From Aromatoleum toluolicum (GTDB lineage: Bacteria; Pseudomonadota; Gammaproteobacteria; Burkholderiales; Rhodocyclaceae), in contig NZ_WTVS01000023.1 in the NCBI RefSeq assembly GCF_012911005.2, positions 22,258 to 86,257 of the forward strand: a stretch of DNA of 64,000 bases, in the 5' to 3' direction. The notes beneath the pieces were generated by a model that was not told the origin of the DNA, made no database searches, and saw only the letters and a list, made by a program, of their open reading frames with translations. The stretch's first letter is position 1. The number at the start of each line of letters is the position of its first letter. Position numbers and translations under genes: made by a program. This document shows positions 24,146 to 34,776 of the stretch, piece after piece.

Positions 24146-24211
24146 GGCTACCGTGCAGCACTCAGCCGGACTTCACGCGATTGCTGGCCGGGTTAATACG
24201 AGGTATCAACG

Positions 24212-25207
24212 ATGACTCACAATTCCGAAAGCCTGCTGCCATCGGCCGCGGTCGCACCGCCCCCGACGGCGAGCGCGCCGGGCCGCAAGCGCAGCCTGCA
24301 GCAGCGCCGCGCCCGCGCGGCATGGGTGCTGGTCGCGCCGGCGCTGATCCTGCTTTTCGCGGTCGCCGGCTGGCCGCTGCTGCGCACGGTGTTCTACAGC
24401 TTCACCGACGCCGCGATGGACACCCCCGAGGACTACAACTTCGTCGGGTTCGCGAACTACCTCGACTTCGCCGAGGGCGAGAGCTTCGGCGTGCTGGCCG
24501 ACCCGTTGTGGTGGCAGGCGGTGGGCAACACGCTGTGGTTCACGGCCTGCTCGGTGTCGCTGGAGCTGTTCTTCGGCATGCTGCTCGCGCTGCTGATGAA
24601 CGAGAAGTTCCGCGGCCAGGGTCTCGTGCGTGCGGCGATCCTGGTGCCGTGGGCGATCCCGACCATCGTCACGGCGAAGATGTGGGGCTGGATGTTCCAC
24701 GACCAGTACGGCGTGATCAACGATCTGCTGCAGCGCGTGGGTGCGATCGCTGCGCCGCTGGCGTGGATCGCCGAACCTGACCTGTCGATGTGGGCCGTCG
24801 TCATCGCCGACGTGTGGAAGACGGTGCCCTTCATGGCGCTGATGCTGCTCGCCGCACTGCAGATGATCCCGTCCGACCTCTACGAGGCCGCGCGCGTCGA
24901 CGGCGCCACCGCCTGGCAGCGTTTCCGCCGCATCACGCTGCCGCTGATCATGCCGGCGATGATCGTCGCGCTGATCTTCCGCGTGATGGACGCGCTGCGC
25001 GTGTTCGACCTGATCTACGTGCTGACCTCCAACAGCGAGGCGACGATCTCGATCTCCGGCTACGCCCGCGAGCAGATGGTGTCCTTCCAGGAGATGGGTG
25101 TCGGCTCCGCCGCGTCGGTGCTGGTGTTCATGATGGTCGCGGGCATCGCTGCCTGCTTCCTGTGGATCAATCGCTTCAGTCACGAAGGCAAGGAGGCACG
25201 GGAATGA
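24212..25207 (+). CDS. ABC alpha-glucoside permease, first subunit (AglF/ThuF-like)
   Basis: A 331-aa inner-membrane permease. A 30-residue basic cytoplasmic N-terminus precedes the first membrane segment (about 35-57). The EAA loop reads EAARVDGATAWQRFRRITLPLIMP near residues 228-251. Six hydrophobic segments in total fit the MalF-type fold without the large periplasmic insertion of enteric MalF. The stop overlaps the next permease start by 4 bp (ATGA), indicating coupled translation. It lies between the binding protein and the second permease of the same importer. Confidence 0.9.
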   Translation: MTHNSESLLPSAAVAPPPTASAPGRKRSLQQRRARAAWVLVAPALILLFAVAGWPLLRTVFYSFTDAAMDTPEDYNFVGFANYLDFAEGESFGVLADPLWWQAVGNTLWFTACSVSLELFFGMLLALLMNEKFRGQGLVRAAILVPWAIPTIVTAKMWGWMFHDQYGVINDLLQRVGAIAAPLAWIAEPDLSMWAVVIADVWKTVPFMALMLLAALQMIPSDLYEAARVDGATAWQRFRRITLPLIMPAMIVALIFRVMDALRVFDLIYVLTSNSEATISISGYAREQMVSFQEMGVGSAASVLVFMMVAGIAACFLWINRFSHEGKEARE

Positions 25208-26049
25208 AGCTCACTCGCCAACAAAGGGAATTGGGGAAGAAGTTCTGGATCTACCTGACGGCGCTCGTCGTCAGCGTGATCTGCGTGTTCCCCTTCTACA
25301 ACGCGGTGCTGACCTCGCTGCGCACCGGCCAGGAGCTGTTCCTGACCAACTACCTGCCGACGACCTTCCACTGGGAGAACTACGTCAGCGCGCTGGGCGA
25401 GAACGGCGTTGGGCGCAGCCTGCTCAACTCCTTCCTCGTCGCGTCGATCACCGTCGGCATCTGCCTGCTGGTATCGATCACCGCGGCCTTCGCGCTGGCG
25501 CGGGTGCGCTTCCGCGGGCGCAAGTACATCCTCTTCACGATCCTCTGCGTGTCGATGTTCCCGCAGGTCGCGGTGCTGTCGGGGATGTTCGAGCTGGTAC
25601 GCTTCATGGGCCTGTACGACTCGATCGGCTCGCTGATCCTGTCGTACACGACCTTCTCGCTGCCCTTCACGGTGTGGGTGCTGACGACCTTCATGCGTTC
25701 GCTGCCGGTGGAATTGGAGGAGGCGGCGATCGTCGACGGCGCGAACCTGTGGGTCATCATCACCAAGGTGTTCGCGCCCATCATGGGGCCGTCGCTGGTG
25801 ACGACCGGGCTGCTGGCGTTCATCGGCGCGTGGAACGAGTTCATGTTCGCGCTGACCTTCATCATCTCCAACGAGAACCGCACCGTGCCGGTCGCCATCG
25901 GCATGCTGCAGGGCGCCTCGCAATACGAACTGCCGTGGGGGCACATCATGGCCGCGTCGGTGGTCGTGACCATCCCGATCATCGCGCTGGTGCTGATCTT
26001 CCAGAAGCGCATCGTCAGCGGCCTGACCGCTGGCGCCGTCAAAGGCTGA
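25204..26049 (+). CDS. ABC alpha-glucoside permease, second subunit (AglG/ThuG-like)
   Basis: A 281-aa inner-membrane permease. The open frame extends upstream, but the ATG at 25204 overlaps the previous stop, follows AGGCACGGGA and gives the expected N-terminus. The usual MalG features are present: a first membrane segment near residues 14-35, the TSLRTGQELF loop, the EAA loop EEAAIVDGANLWVIITKVFAPIMGP, and the C-terminal [10 protein letters not shown]. It forms the membrane channel with the preceding permease. The ATPase gene starts 34 bp downstream. Confidence 0.9.
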   Translation: MKLTRQQRELGKKFWIYLTALVVSVICVFPFYNAVLTSLRTGQELFLTNYLPTTFHWENYVSALGENGVGRSLLNSFLVASITVGICLLVSITAAFALARVRFRGRKYILFTILCVSMFPQVAVLSGMFELVRFMGLYDSIGSLILSYTTFSLPFTVWVLTTFMRSLPVELEEAAIVDGANLWVIITKVFAPIMGPSLVTTGLLAFIGAWNEFMFALTFIISNENRTVPVAIGMLQGASQYELPWGHIMAASVVVTIPIIALVLIFQKRIVSGLTAGAVKG

Positions 26050-26083
26050 CCTGCGACCCCCGACCCCGACAAGGAATACGAAC

Positions 26084-27265
<1,182 letters not shown>

Positions 27266-27270
27266 AGGAC

Positions 27271-27364
27271 CGCAGGGCGGAAGTGCGAAGCGCATATCGC
27301 CGGATGCCCGGTGTTTGACGCCCATGTGGCGGATAACGCCGCTGCGCGGCTCATCCGCCCTACG
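27271..27364. repeat. Short inverted-repeat element, relative of 4186-4354
   Basis: The left end CGCAGGGCGGA (27271-27281) and right end TCCGCCCTACG (27354-27364) are inverted repeats with one mismatch. An internal hairpin GGCGGAT...ATCCGCC spans 27328-27359. The terminal wording (GTAGGGCGG) is shared with the element at 4186-4354. It lies between the ATPase and trehalase genes and may attenuate or stabilise the operon transcript. Confidence 0.6.
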
Positions 27365-27402
27365 CAATCCGTCGTGACCGTTCCGCGCGACAAGGAAAAG
27401 AA

Positions 27403-28911
27403 GTGACAGAAAACGGACTCCAGACCTCGGGCGCACTGTTCGAGGCCGTGCAGCTCGCGCGCGTGTTCGAGGATTCGAAGACTTTCCCCGACAGCGTCCC
27501 GCTTGCGCCGCCGGAGCGGATCCGCGACGAGTTCAACGCGCTCGTCGGCGATTTCGTGCGCAGGCGTTTCGCGCTGCCGGGGCAGGGCGCGGGCATGTCC
27601 GAATCTGTGCGGCCGGCGCCAAGCCTCGCCGCCCACATCGACCGGCTGTGGCCGACGCTCACGCGTCCCGCCGACCGCGCCGACGCGCCGCACGGCTCGC
27701 TGATCCCGCTGCCCCATCCCTATGTCGTACCCGGCGGGCGCTTCCGCGAGATCTACTACTGGGACAGCTACTTCACGATGCTGGGCCTGCTCGCGTCGAA
27801 ACGCCTCGACCTCGTCGAGAACATGGTGCGCAACTTCGCGTGGCTCGTCGACACGCACGGCCACATCCCCAACGGCAACCGCAGTTACTTCCTCAGCCGC
27901 TCGCAGCCGCCGATGTTCGCCTTCATGCTGCGGCTGCTCGAGCGCGAACGCGGCATCGACGCGATCCGGCCGTACCTGCCGCAAGCGGAGCGCGAGTATG
28001 CCTACTGGATGTCGCGCACGCCGGCACCGCACAACGGTCGCGCGATGCCCGACCGCCACACGGTGCGCCTTGCGGACGGCGCGCTGCTCAACCGTTACTG
28101 GGACGCGCGCAACACGCCGCGCGAGGAATCCTTCGCCGAGGACGTCGAACTCCATGCCCGCGCGGCCCCGCAGCAGCAGGACGAGCTCTACCGCAACCTG
28201 CGCGCCGGCGCAGAGTCGGGCTGGGATTTCAGCAGCCGCTGGTGCGATGAGGATGGGCGGCTGGATAGCATCCGCACGACCGAATTGATCCCCGTCGACC
28301 TCAACTGCCTGCTATTCCGCATCGAGCGGATGCTCGGCGACTGGCTCGCGCAGCTGGACGAGCCCCGTGCCGTCGATTACCGGCTCGCAGCGGAACGTCG
28401 CCGCGCAGCAGTCGTGAAGCATTGCTGGAACGAAGACCGGGGCTGGTTCTTCGACTGGTCGTGGCGCGACGGAGCGCAGAGCGGATGCTGGTCGCTGGCC
28501 GGCGTGTTTCCCCTCTATTGTGGTCTCGCGGATGAGGCGCAAGCCGCACGCGTCGCGCGCAACGTCGCCGAACGCTTCCTGCGGCCGGGCGGAGTCGTGA
28601 CAACGCTGACCGACTCGCATGAACAGTGGGATTCGCCGAACGGCTGGGCGCCGCTGCAGTGGGTGGCGGTGCAGGGGCTGCTCGACTACGGATATGAGGA
28701 ACTCGCGCGCGAGATCGCAACCCGTTTCGTCGGTCTGGCCGACCAGGTGTGGCGCCGCACAGGCAAAGTGATGGAAAAGTACGACGTGTGCGACCTGTCG
28801 CTCGACGCGGGCGGCGGCGAGTATCCGGTGCAGGACGGCTTCGGCTGGACCAACGGTGTCGTGCGCGCCTTCATCGAGCGCTTCGAGCTCGACGCGTATC
28901 GGGGCTCCTGA
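27403..28911 (+). CDS. treA: Trehalase, cytoplasmic (GH37)
   Basis: A 502-aa enzyme hydrolysing trehalose to two glucose molecules. It begins with GTG behind AAGGAAAAGAA and has no signal peptide, so it should act in the cytoplasm like TreF. The N-terminus (LFEAVQLARVFEDSKTFPD) is typical of the family. Both trehalase signatures are intact: PGGRFREIYYWDSYF near residues 109-123 and QWDSPNGWAP near residue 408. The catalytic Asp lies in the region GAESGWDFSSRW. Its place behind the importer genes makes trehalose one probable substrate of the whole operon, alongside the GH13 substrates. The gene symbol refers to the family; treF would be equally fair. Confidence 0.93.
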   Translation: MTENGLQTSGALFEAVQLARVFEDSKTFPDSVPLAPPERIRDEFNALVGDFVRRRFALPGQGAGMSESVRPAPSLAAHIDRLWPTLTRPADRADAPHGSLIPLPHPYVVPGGRFREIYYWDSYFTMLGLLASKRLDLVENMVRNFAWLVDTHGHIPNGNRSYFLSRSQPPMFAFMLRLLERERGIDAIRPYLPQAEREYAYWMSRTPAPHNGRAMPDRHTVRLADGALLNRYWDARNTPREESFAEDVELHARAAPQQQDELYRNLRAGAESGWDFSSRWCDEDGRLDSIRTTELIPVDLNCLLFRIERMLGDWLAQLDEPRAVDYRLAAERRRAAVVKHCWNEDRGWFFDWSWRDGAQSGCWSLAGVFPLYCGLADEAQAARVARNVAERFLRPGGVVTTLTDSHEQWDSPNGWAPLQWVAVQGLLDYGYEELAREIATRFVGLADQVWRRTGKVMEKYDVCDLSLDAGGGEYPVQDGFGWTNGVVRAFIERFELDAYRGS

Positions 28912-28957
28912 ATCCTCGATCGCCTCGCTTCCCCCGTTTTCCTGTCACGAGGACATC

Positions 28958-30115
28958 ATGCTGAAGTTCCCTGCCGGCCCCCTGTGGGCGCTGGTGACCG
29001 GTTTTGCCGCGCTGGGTGGTGTGGGCAGCGTCCTGATGACGCGCCAGCCGGAGTTCTATCACCGCTGGAACCTGGATAACGCGGAGTGGGGCTGGGCGCT
29101 GTTCGCCACCGGCCTCGGCGGCGTGCTGGCCTATCCGCTCAACCGCTGGCTGTTGGCACGCTGGGGCGGTCGCGGGATGCTGCACCGCTTCGGCACGGCC
29201 GGCGGCATCGTGCTGGCGGTCATCCCCTGGCTGCCCGGGGTTCCCTGCCTGCTCGCGGGGCTCTTTGCGCAGGGCGTGATCTACAACGGCGTCGGCGTCG
29301 CGATCAACCAGCAGGCGTCGCAGTGGGAACTGCAGCGTGGTACGCGCATGATGGGACGCCTGCACGCCACCTTCTTCATCGGCAGCGTGCTGTCGGCCTT
29401 TATCAGCAGCCTGCTCGCGGCGCTCGCCGTCAGCTTGCCGCTGCACATGGCCGCGGTCGGCCTTGTCGCTGCGCTGATCCATCGCGCCGCTGCGGCGACG
29501 CTCGAGGCCGAGGCCGCCCGATCGACCACGCCCGTCGCCGTGCATCATGCCCCCGAATCCTGGCTCGGCCTGGGCGTGCTGTTGTGCGGGTGCACCGTGC
29601 TCGAAAGCGGCGTCATGGGCTGGGCCTCGGTGTATCTCAACCAGAGCCTGAACGCAAACGAGAGCCTGTCCGGCATCGGCCTCGCGCTGTTTTCCGGGGC
29701 GATGGCGGTGGGGCGGCTCTTCTCGGACGGTCTCGTCACGCGTCATGGCGCGCTGTGCATCGTCCGCACGGGCGCCATCGTCTGTGCGATCGCCCTCGCG
29801 CTGGCGGCCTGGCTGCATCAGTTGCCGGTCGCCATGCTCGCCTTCGCCGTCACCGGATTGGGGCTCGCCGCGGCCGCGCCGGTCATCTTCTCGGTCGCCG
29901 GGCGGATGGGCGGGGAGGCGCTCGCCTTGATCGCCGGCCTCGGCGCGCTCGGTGGCCTTCTCGGGCCGGTGATCCTCGGCCGCGTCGCGAGCTACCTGTC
30001 GCTCGACTGGGTGCTCGCCACGCTCGCCGCGGTCGCTGTCGCGATCGCCCGGCAAGCGGCGGTCCTCGCGGCGAGCCGGCCGCCGGTTGGCGCCGTGTCC
30101 GCGCCGGTGCATTGA
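28958..30115 (+). CDS. MFS transporter (YbjJ-like)
   Basis: A 385-aa membrane transporter. The frame is open from 28856, but the ATG at 28958 has ACGAGGA upstream and gives a standard MFS start with the first membrane segment at residues 5-25. About twelve hydrophobic segments are present. The loop after segment 4 carries the NQQASQWELQRGTRMMGRLHATF pattern characteristic of YbjJ-like proteins. It follows trehalase by 46 bp and so belongs to the alpha-glucoside operon. It may import or export a sugar of the pathway, giving a second route beside the ABC system. Confidence 0.82.
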   Translation: MLKFPAGPLWALVTGFAALGGVGSVLMTRQPEFYHRWNLDNAEWGWALFATGLGGVLAYPLNRWLLARWGGRGMLHRFGTAGGIVLAVIPWLPGVPCLLAGLFAQGVIYNGVGVAINQQASQWELQRGTRMMGRLHATFFIGSVLSAFISSLLAALAVSLPLHMAAVGLVAALIHRAAAATLEAEAARSTTPVAVHHAPESWLGLGVLLCGCTVLESGVMGWASVYLNQSLNANESLSGIGLALFSGAMAVGRLFSDGLVTRHGALCIVRTGAIVCAIALALAAWLHQLPVAMLAFAVTGLGLAAAAPVIFSVAGRMGGEALALIAGLGALGGLLGPVILGRVASYLSLDWVLATLAAVAVAIARQAAVLAASRPPVGAVSAPVH

Positions 30116-30192
30116 GAACACAAACCGCCGCCGCGCCCGCACCGTGCGCGAATTCGACGCACGGCGTTCAATGACTCGAAGGACTCACAAGA

Positions 30193-31158
30193 ATGGAAAC
30201 ATTCCTCATCCCCGGCACCGACCTGCGGCTTTCGCGCCTCGCGTACGGTTGCATGAACATCGGCGGTGCGATGGACGATTCGCCGCTTAACCCGGAACTG
30301 CGCCGTTCGGCCCGCGAGGCGGTCGAAGCCGCCCTGGAAGCCGGAATCAACTTCTTCGATCACGCCGACATCTACGCCGCGGGCAAGTCCGAAGCGGTGT
30401 TCGGCGAGATCCTCGCGGCGAGCCCCGGCCTGCGCGATCGCATCGTCCTGCAGTCAAAATGCGGCATTCGCATAGCCGCGGGGCCGCGCGAGCCCAAGCG
30501 TTACGACTTCAGCTACACGCACATCGTCGGTTCGGTCGAGCGCATCCTTCGCCGTCTCGCGACCGATCGCCTCGACATCCTCCTGCTGCATCGGCCCGAC
30601 CCGCTCGCCGAACCCGAGGAGGTCGCGCGTGCCTTCGATGATCTGCACGCGAGCGGCAAGGTGCGTTACTTCGGCGTCTCCAACCACGCGGCCTCGCAGA
30701 TTGAGCTGCTGCGCCGGCACGTGCGTCCACCGCTGGTGGTCAACCAGCTCCAGCTGAGCCTCGCGCATGCGTCGCTGATCGACGAGGGCGTGACCCACAA
30801 TCACGGCGACGCGCCGCCTCCGGTCGCCGGCACACTCGACTACTGCCGCGCGCTCGACATTCGGGTCCAGGCGTGGGCGGCACTCGGCGGAACCCGCTTC
30901 CTCGATTCCTCCGTGCAGACGGACGAGGCGACGAGGCGGACGGTCGCGCTCGTCGGCGAATTCGCGGCGGAGAAGGGCACCGCCCCGGAGGCGATCCTGC
31001 TCGCGTGGTTGCTGCGCCATCCGGCCGGCATCCAGCCCCTGATCGGTAGCACGCGCCCCGAGCGTATTCGCGCCTGCGCCGCGGCGGCCACCGTGCAGCT
31101 CTCGCGCGAGGAGTGGTACGCGCTGTTCACGGCGGCGCGCGGCGCGAAGCTGCCCTGA
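30193..31158 (+). CDS. Aldo/keto reductase (YdhF-like)
   Basis: A 321-aa NADPH-dependent oxidoreductase with a TIM-barrel fold. The catalytic tetrad is visible: Asp in FFDHADIYAAGKSE (which also has the Tyr), Lys in IVLQSKCGIR, and His in ILLLHRPDP. The cofactor-binding C-terminal segment is PLIGSTRPERIRACAAA. It is the last gene on this strand of the alpha-glucoside group, 77 bp after the MFS gene, and may share its transcript. It could reduce a sugar aldehyde or keto sugar, but the substrate is not predictable. Confidence 0.88.
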   Translation: METFLIPGTDLRLSRLAYGCMNIGGAMDDSPLNPELRRSAREAVEAALEAGINFFDHADIYAAGKSEAVFGEILAASPGLRDRIVLQSKCGIRIAAGPREPKRYDFSYTHIVGSVERILRRLATDRLDILLLHRPDPLAEPEEVARAFDDLHASGKVRYFGVSNHAASQIELLRRHVRPPLVVNQLQLSLAHASLIDEGVTHNHGDAPPPVAGTLDYCRALDIRVQAWAALGGTRFLDSSVQTDEATRRTVALVGEFAAEKGTAPEAILLAWLLRHPAGIQPLIGSTRPERIRACAAAATVQLSREEWYALFTAARGAKLP

Positions 31159-31292
31159 CGGCTGCGCTCGCCGGAGCCTGTGTTCCGCTTGGCGCGTGCT
31201 ATGTTGAGATCGACAGCCGCCCACGGACGCCCCGGAGAGGGTCGTCGCAGCGCAGCGTGGTTCCGCGGCGGGACGCGAGGAGGAGCACCGCC

Positions 31293-31778
31293 ATGAACCT
31301 GATTGCCGTGAGGATCGACAAGCCCGAGCCCATCAACTTCATCCTCGGCCAGACGCATTTCATCAAGTCGGTCGAGGACATCCACGAAGCGCTGGTGAAT
31401 GCGGTTCCGGGCATCCGCTTCGGGCTCGCGTTCTGCGAAGCGTCCGGCGATCGCCTGATCCGCTGGTCGGGAACCGACCACGCGATGGTCCTGATGGCCC
31501 AGGCCAACGCGCAGGCGATCGGTGCGGGGCACAGCTTCATCGTCTTCCTCGGCGAAGGCTTCTATCCGGTCAACGTCCTCAACGCGATCAAGCAGGTGCC
31601 CGAGGTATGCCGCATCTTCTGCGCGACGTCGAATCCGGTGGAGGTCCTATTGGCGGAAACGGGGCAGGGGCGCGGCATCATCGGCGTCGTCGACGGCTAC
31701 CCGCCGCTCGGGATCGAGGACGAGGAGAAGATCGAAGCGCGCAAGAAGCTGCTGCGGCAGATCGGCTACAAGCTCTGA
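31293..31778 (+). CDS. Adenosine-specific kinase family protein
   Basis: A 161-aa protein matching the small adenosine-specific kinase family (Pfam Adenosine_kin). This family was first characterised in archaea and is scattered in bacteria. The ATG at 31293 follows GAGGAGGAG. Conserved stretches include the N-terminal VRIDKPEPINFILGQTHFIK, the FCEASGDRLIRW segment, GHSFIVFLGEGFYPVNVLNAIK, and CRIFCATSNPVEVL. Length is standard. It is a stand-alone gene with 134 and 161 bp of non-coding sequence on its sides, and its role here (purine salvage or nucleotide signalling) is inferred from the family alone. Confidence 0.85.
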   Translation: MNLIAVRIDKPEPINFILGQTHFIKSVEDIHEALVNAVPGIRFGLAFCEASGDRLIRWSGTDHAMVLMAQANAQAIGAGHSFIVFLGEGFYPVNVLNAIKQVPEVCRIFCATSNPVEVLLAETGQGRGIIGVVDGYPPLGIEDEEKIEARKKLLRQIGYKL

Positions 31779-31939
31779 GTGCGTGACGGCGGAAGCGCGC
31801 GAAGCCCGTCGCGTGTCGTCGGAGACGCACGGGGCAGGGTCTCGCCGTTTTGTGCTCGCACCAACCTTGTGGTGCATGAAGTGTCTAACTTCGGCGCTGA
31901 CCCGAGCACGAGCGGCCAGCAGCTGATCAGGGGCGTGCC

Positions 31940-34345
31940 ATGACGATGGACGAGCAGTTGTCGCTTAAGGAGGCAATGGCGGCGACGCATCCGCACGCGG
32001 AAGCGCCGGAGCTTGGCAGCGCGCTGACCGCGCTGCGCGTGACCAACGCGGCGGTGCGCGCCGCGACCGATGAGCCCGGACTGCTGCGCGATGTCTGCCG
32101 GGCGGTCGTCGATGCGACGGCTTTCCGGTTCGCGGCGGTCAGTCACGCCGATGCGGATTGCCGCACGCTGCAGCGCATCGCATGGTCCATGCCGTTGTTG
32201 GACGACGTCGGCGACGAGACCCTTGTGCTCGATGACTCGCCGTGGTGTGCGGCCGCGCGAGAAGCCTTGCTGGCCGGGCGGCCGTTCCTTGCGCCGGCCG
32301 GGCTCGCGTCGATTCTTGCGGTGTTGCCGCTGCGCGACGGAACGCAACTGCTCGGCGCGTTGCAGATCGCATGCATGCGCGCGGACGGCTTCGCCGTCGG
32401 CTCCATCGATCTCCTGCAGGAGGCGGCCAATGCGCTCGCCTACGGCATGGTCGTCCTGCGCAAGGCCGAGCGCCATGCCGCCGTCGAGGAGGCCCTGCGC
32501 CGTGTGAACCGCGCACGCAAGACCCTCAGCGAGGCGAACCGCGCGCTCGTCCGTGCCACCGAGGAGCAAGGCCTGTTGCAGGACATCTCCCGGATCATCG
32601 TTGAGGAAGGCGGTTATCGCTTCGCATGGGTGGGGTATGCACAGCACGACGATGCGAAGAGTGTGGCGATTATGGCGTTTCACGGTATCGATCGCGAGTT
32701 TCTCGACTGGCAGCGTCTTACATGGGGTGAGGGCGAACGTGGACATGGCGCCACAGGCGTCGCAATCCGTACCGGGCAGCCCAGCATCGGCCGCAGCATC
32801 CGGAAGGACGAAGCCCTTGCCCCGTGGCGTGACGAAGACCTGCGGCGGGGGATCGCTGCGGTCAGCGCGTTTCCGTTACGGCAGGGCGACGAGGTCCTGG
32901 GCAACCTCACGATCGCCGCCACCGAGGAAGACGCCTTCGACGAGGCCGAAGCCAACCTGCTGGGCGAGCTGGCCGACGACCTCTCGTTCGGCATCGCAAC
33001 GCTGCGCCTGCGCGAACGCAATCGGGAGGCGCAGGAGACGATCAAGCGCATGGCCGAGGAAGACGCGCTCACCGGCCTGCCGAATCGCTGGCGGCTGCGC
33101 ATGCGCCTCGTCGCCGAGATCGACGCCGCAATGGCGCGCAGCGGTCCGTTGGCGCTGCTGGTGCTCGGCTTGAACCACTTTCCGGAGGTGAACGAGACGC
33201 TCGGCTACCAGCAGGGCGACTTGATGCTGTGCGAGGTCGCCGCCCGCATCCGGCGCGTCGTGCAGGACGCTTCCGGCGTCGCCCGCGTCGGCGAGTCGGA
33301 GTTCGCGATCCTGCTGCCGCACGCGGACGCCGCGGCTGCATCACGCGCGGCACAGCGCCTGCTGACTGAGCTGCTCGAACCCGTTCCGCTCGGCGAAATC
33401 ATGCTGGACGTGAGCGGCAGCATCGGCATTGCCGTATTCCCGGGCCACGGCGCCGAGGCCGACGCCCTGATCCGCCGCGCCAATGTCGCGATGCACCAGG
33501 CGCGCCAGCAGGGCCACGGGCATGCCCTCTACACCGGCGGGCGCGACCGCGAATGTGCGCGGCGGCTCGCGCTCATCGGCGATCTCCACCGAGCGATCGA
33601 TGCCGGCCAGATGCGGCTCTACTGCCAGCCCAAGGCCAGGCTCGCGAATGGCGAGTTGTGCGGTGTCGAAGCGTTGGTGCGGTGGGAGCATCCGCAGCGC
33701 GGAACGCTGTGGCCGAACGAATTCATCAGTCTGGCCGAGCACAGCGGACTCATCAGCCCGCTCACCGACTGGGTCATGCAGGCCGCCTTCCGGCAAAGCT
33801 ACGTCTGGCGTCAGGAGGGATTGAGCGTGCCGGTGGCCGTGAACCTGTCCGCGCGCGACCTACGCGATCCCAAGCTGATCGAGCGCGTGCGCAATCATTT
33901 CGCGACTTGGGGCGCCGACGCCGGGGACATCCAGTTTGAACTCACCGAAAGCGCGCTGATGCAGGATCCGCAAGGCAGTCTCGAGTGTCTGCACAGACTG
34001 AAGGACCTGGGCAGCGCCCTGTTCATCGACGACTTCGGCACCGGTTATTCCTCGCTCGCCTACCTGCAGAAGCTGCCCGTCGACGCGATCAAGATCGACA
34101 AGTCCTTCGTGCAGGACATGCTCTCGAACAATGATTCGAACGTCATCGTCCGTTCGACCATAGACCTCGCACATGATCTCGACCTCGAGGTCGTCGCGGA
34201 GGGCGTCGAGGACCGGGCCGGGTGGGAACACCTGTCGGCGCAAGGGTGCGACGTCGCGCAGGGCTATGTCATCAGCGAACCGATCCGCGCCGAGGCGTTC
34301 GCGGCGTGGCGCTCAGAACGCGCACGTAAGACGCCTACGCACTGA
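31940..34345 (+). CDS. GAF-GAF-GGDEF-EAL protein, probable c-di-GMP phosphodiesterase
   Basis: An 801-aa cytoplasmic signalling protein. Two GAF sensor domains occupy residues about 30-175 and 205-345. A GGDEF domain (about 360-520) has the active-site motif replaced by GESEF (about residue 451), so cyclase activity is doubtful. The EAL domain (about 535-790) keeps the catalytic signature: EALVRW near residue 576, VNLSARDL, ELTES, IDDFGTGYSSL, KIDKSF and VAEGVE. The prediction is a c-di-GMP phosphodiesterase with a regulatory, GTP-binding or inert GGDEF. There are no membrane segments. It is a single-gene unit, in keeping with another c-di-GMP-type enzyme (HD-GYP) at 54682. Confidence 0.9.
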   Translation: MTMDEQLSLKEAMAATHPHAEAPELGSALTALRVTNAAVRAATDEPGLLRDVCRAVVDATAFRFAAVSHADADCRTLQRIAWSMPLLDDVGDETLVLDDSPWCAAAREALLAGRPFLAPAGLASILAVLPLRDGTQLLGALQIACMRADGFAVGSIDLLQEAANALAYGMVVLRKAERHAAVEEALRRVNRARKTLSEANRALVRATEEQGLLQDISRIIVEEGGYRFAWVGYAQHDDAKSVAIMAFHGIDREFLDWQRLTWGEGERGHGATGVAIRTGQPSIGRSIRKDEALAPWRDEDLRRGIAAVSAFPLRQGDEVLGNLTIAATEEDAFDEAEANLLGELADDLSFGIATLRLRERNREAQETIKRMAEEDALTGLPNRWRLRMRLVAEIDAAMARSGPLALLVLGLNHFPEVNETLGYQQGDLMLCEVAARIRRVVQDASGVARVGESEFAILLPHADAAAASRAAQRLLTELLEPVPLGEIMLDVSGSIGIAVFPGHGAEADALIRRANVAMHQARQQGHGHALYTGGRDRECARRLALIGDLHRAIDAGQMRLYCQPKARLANGELCGVEALVRWEHPQRGTLWPNEFISLAEHSGLISPLTDWVMQAAFRQSYVWRQEGLSVPVAVNLSARDLRDPKLIERVRNHFATWGADAGDIQFELTESALMQDPQGSLECLHRLKDLGSALFIDDFGTGYSSLAYLQKLPVDAIKIDKSFVQDMLSNNDSNVIVRSTIDLAHDLDLEVVAEGVEDRAGWEHLSAQGCDVAQGYVISEPIRAEAFAAWRSERARKTPTH

Positions 34346-34557
34346 GGCGAACACTGCGCGCCGGCGGAGGCAGGGCAGGGAGGCAAAAAGGCCCGTCAGG
34401 CGAAGGCGATCAGGGATCATGCCTGACGATCACCCTGCATCTCTGCTTCGCATCCGCTGCCTTACGGCAAGCAGGAATGTCCCGCGCCTTCCAGCGCTGC
34501 GACCGATGGTCAAACGCGCTCATCATCGTGCATGGAAGGTAGTGCGATAATATCCAA

Positions 34558-34746
34558 ATGGAATTGCGTCGCGACGCTGAATCGAATCGGCACAACATAC
34601 CACGTGCCGAAGCCGAGGCACTTTGCTGCGACATGTTGCGCCAGTGGCACACGGAGGTTGAGGGTTCGATTCTGGTGCAGATCGGCATCGAGCAACCGGA
34701 CGAGCAGACGGAAGGCGCGAGACTGAGACTCGTCGTCAAATGTTGA
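34558..34746 (+). CDS. Small hypothetical protein
   Basis: A possible 62-aa protein with a mixed, charged composition (RRDAESNRHNIPRAEAEALC) and no recognised domain. It has no Shine-Dalgarno site. An extended -10 promoter-like TGCGATAAT at 34543-34551 ends only six bases before the ATG, so a leaderless transcript is possible. It directly precedes the HigBA-type pair. It may equally be a chance ORF; the antisense frame is also open. Confidence 0.3.
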   Translation: MELRRDAESNRHNIPRAEAEALCCDMLRQWHTEVEGSILVQIGIEQPDEQTEGARLRLVVKC

Positions 34747-34776
34747 TAAGCGAAACGCTACGCTATACACTTGATC

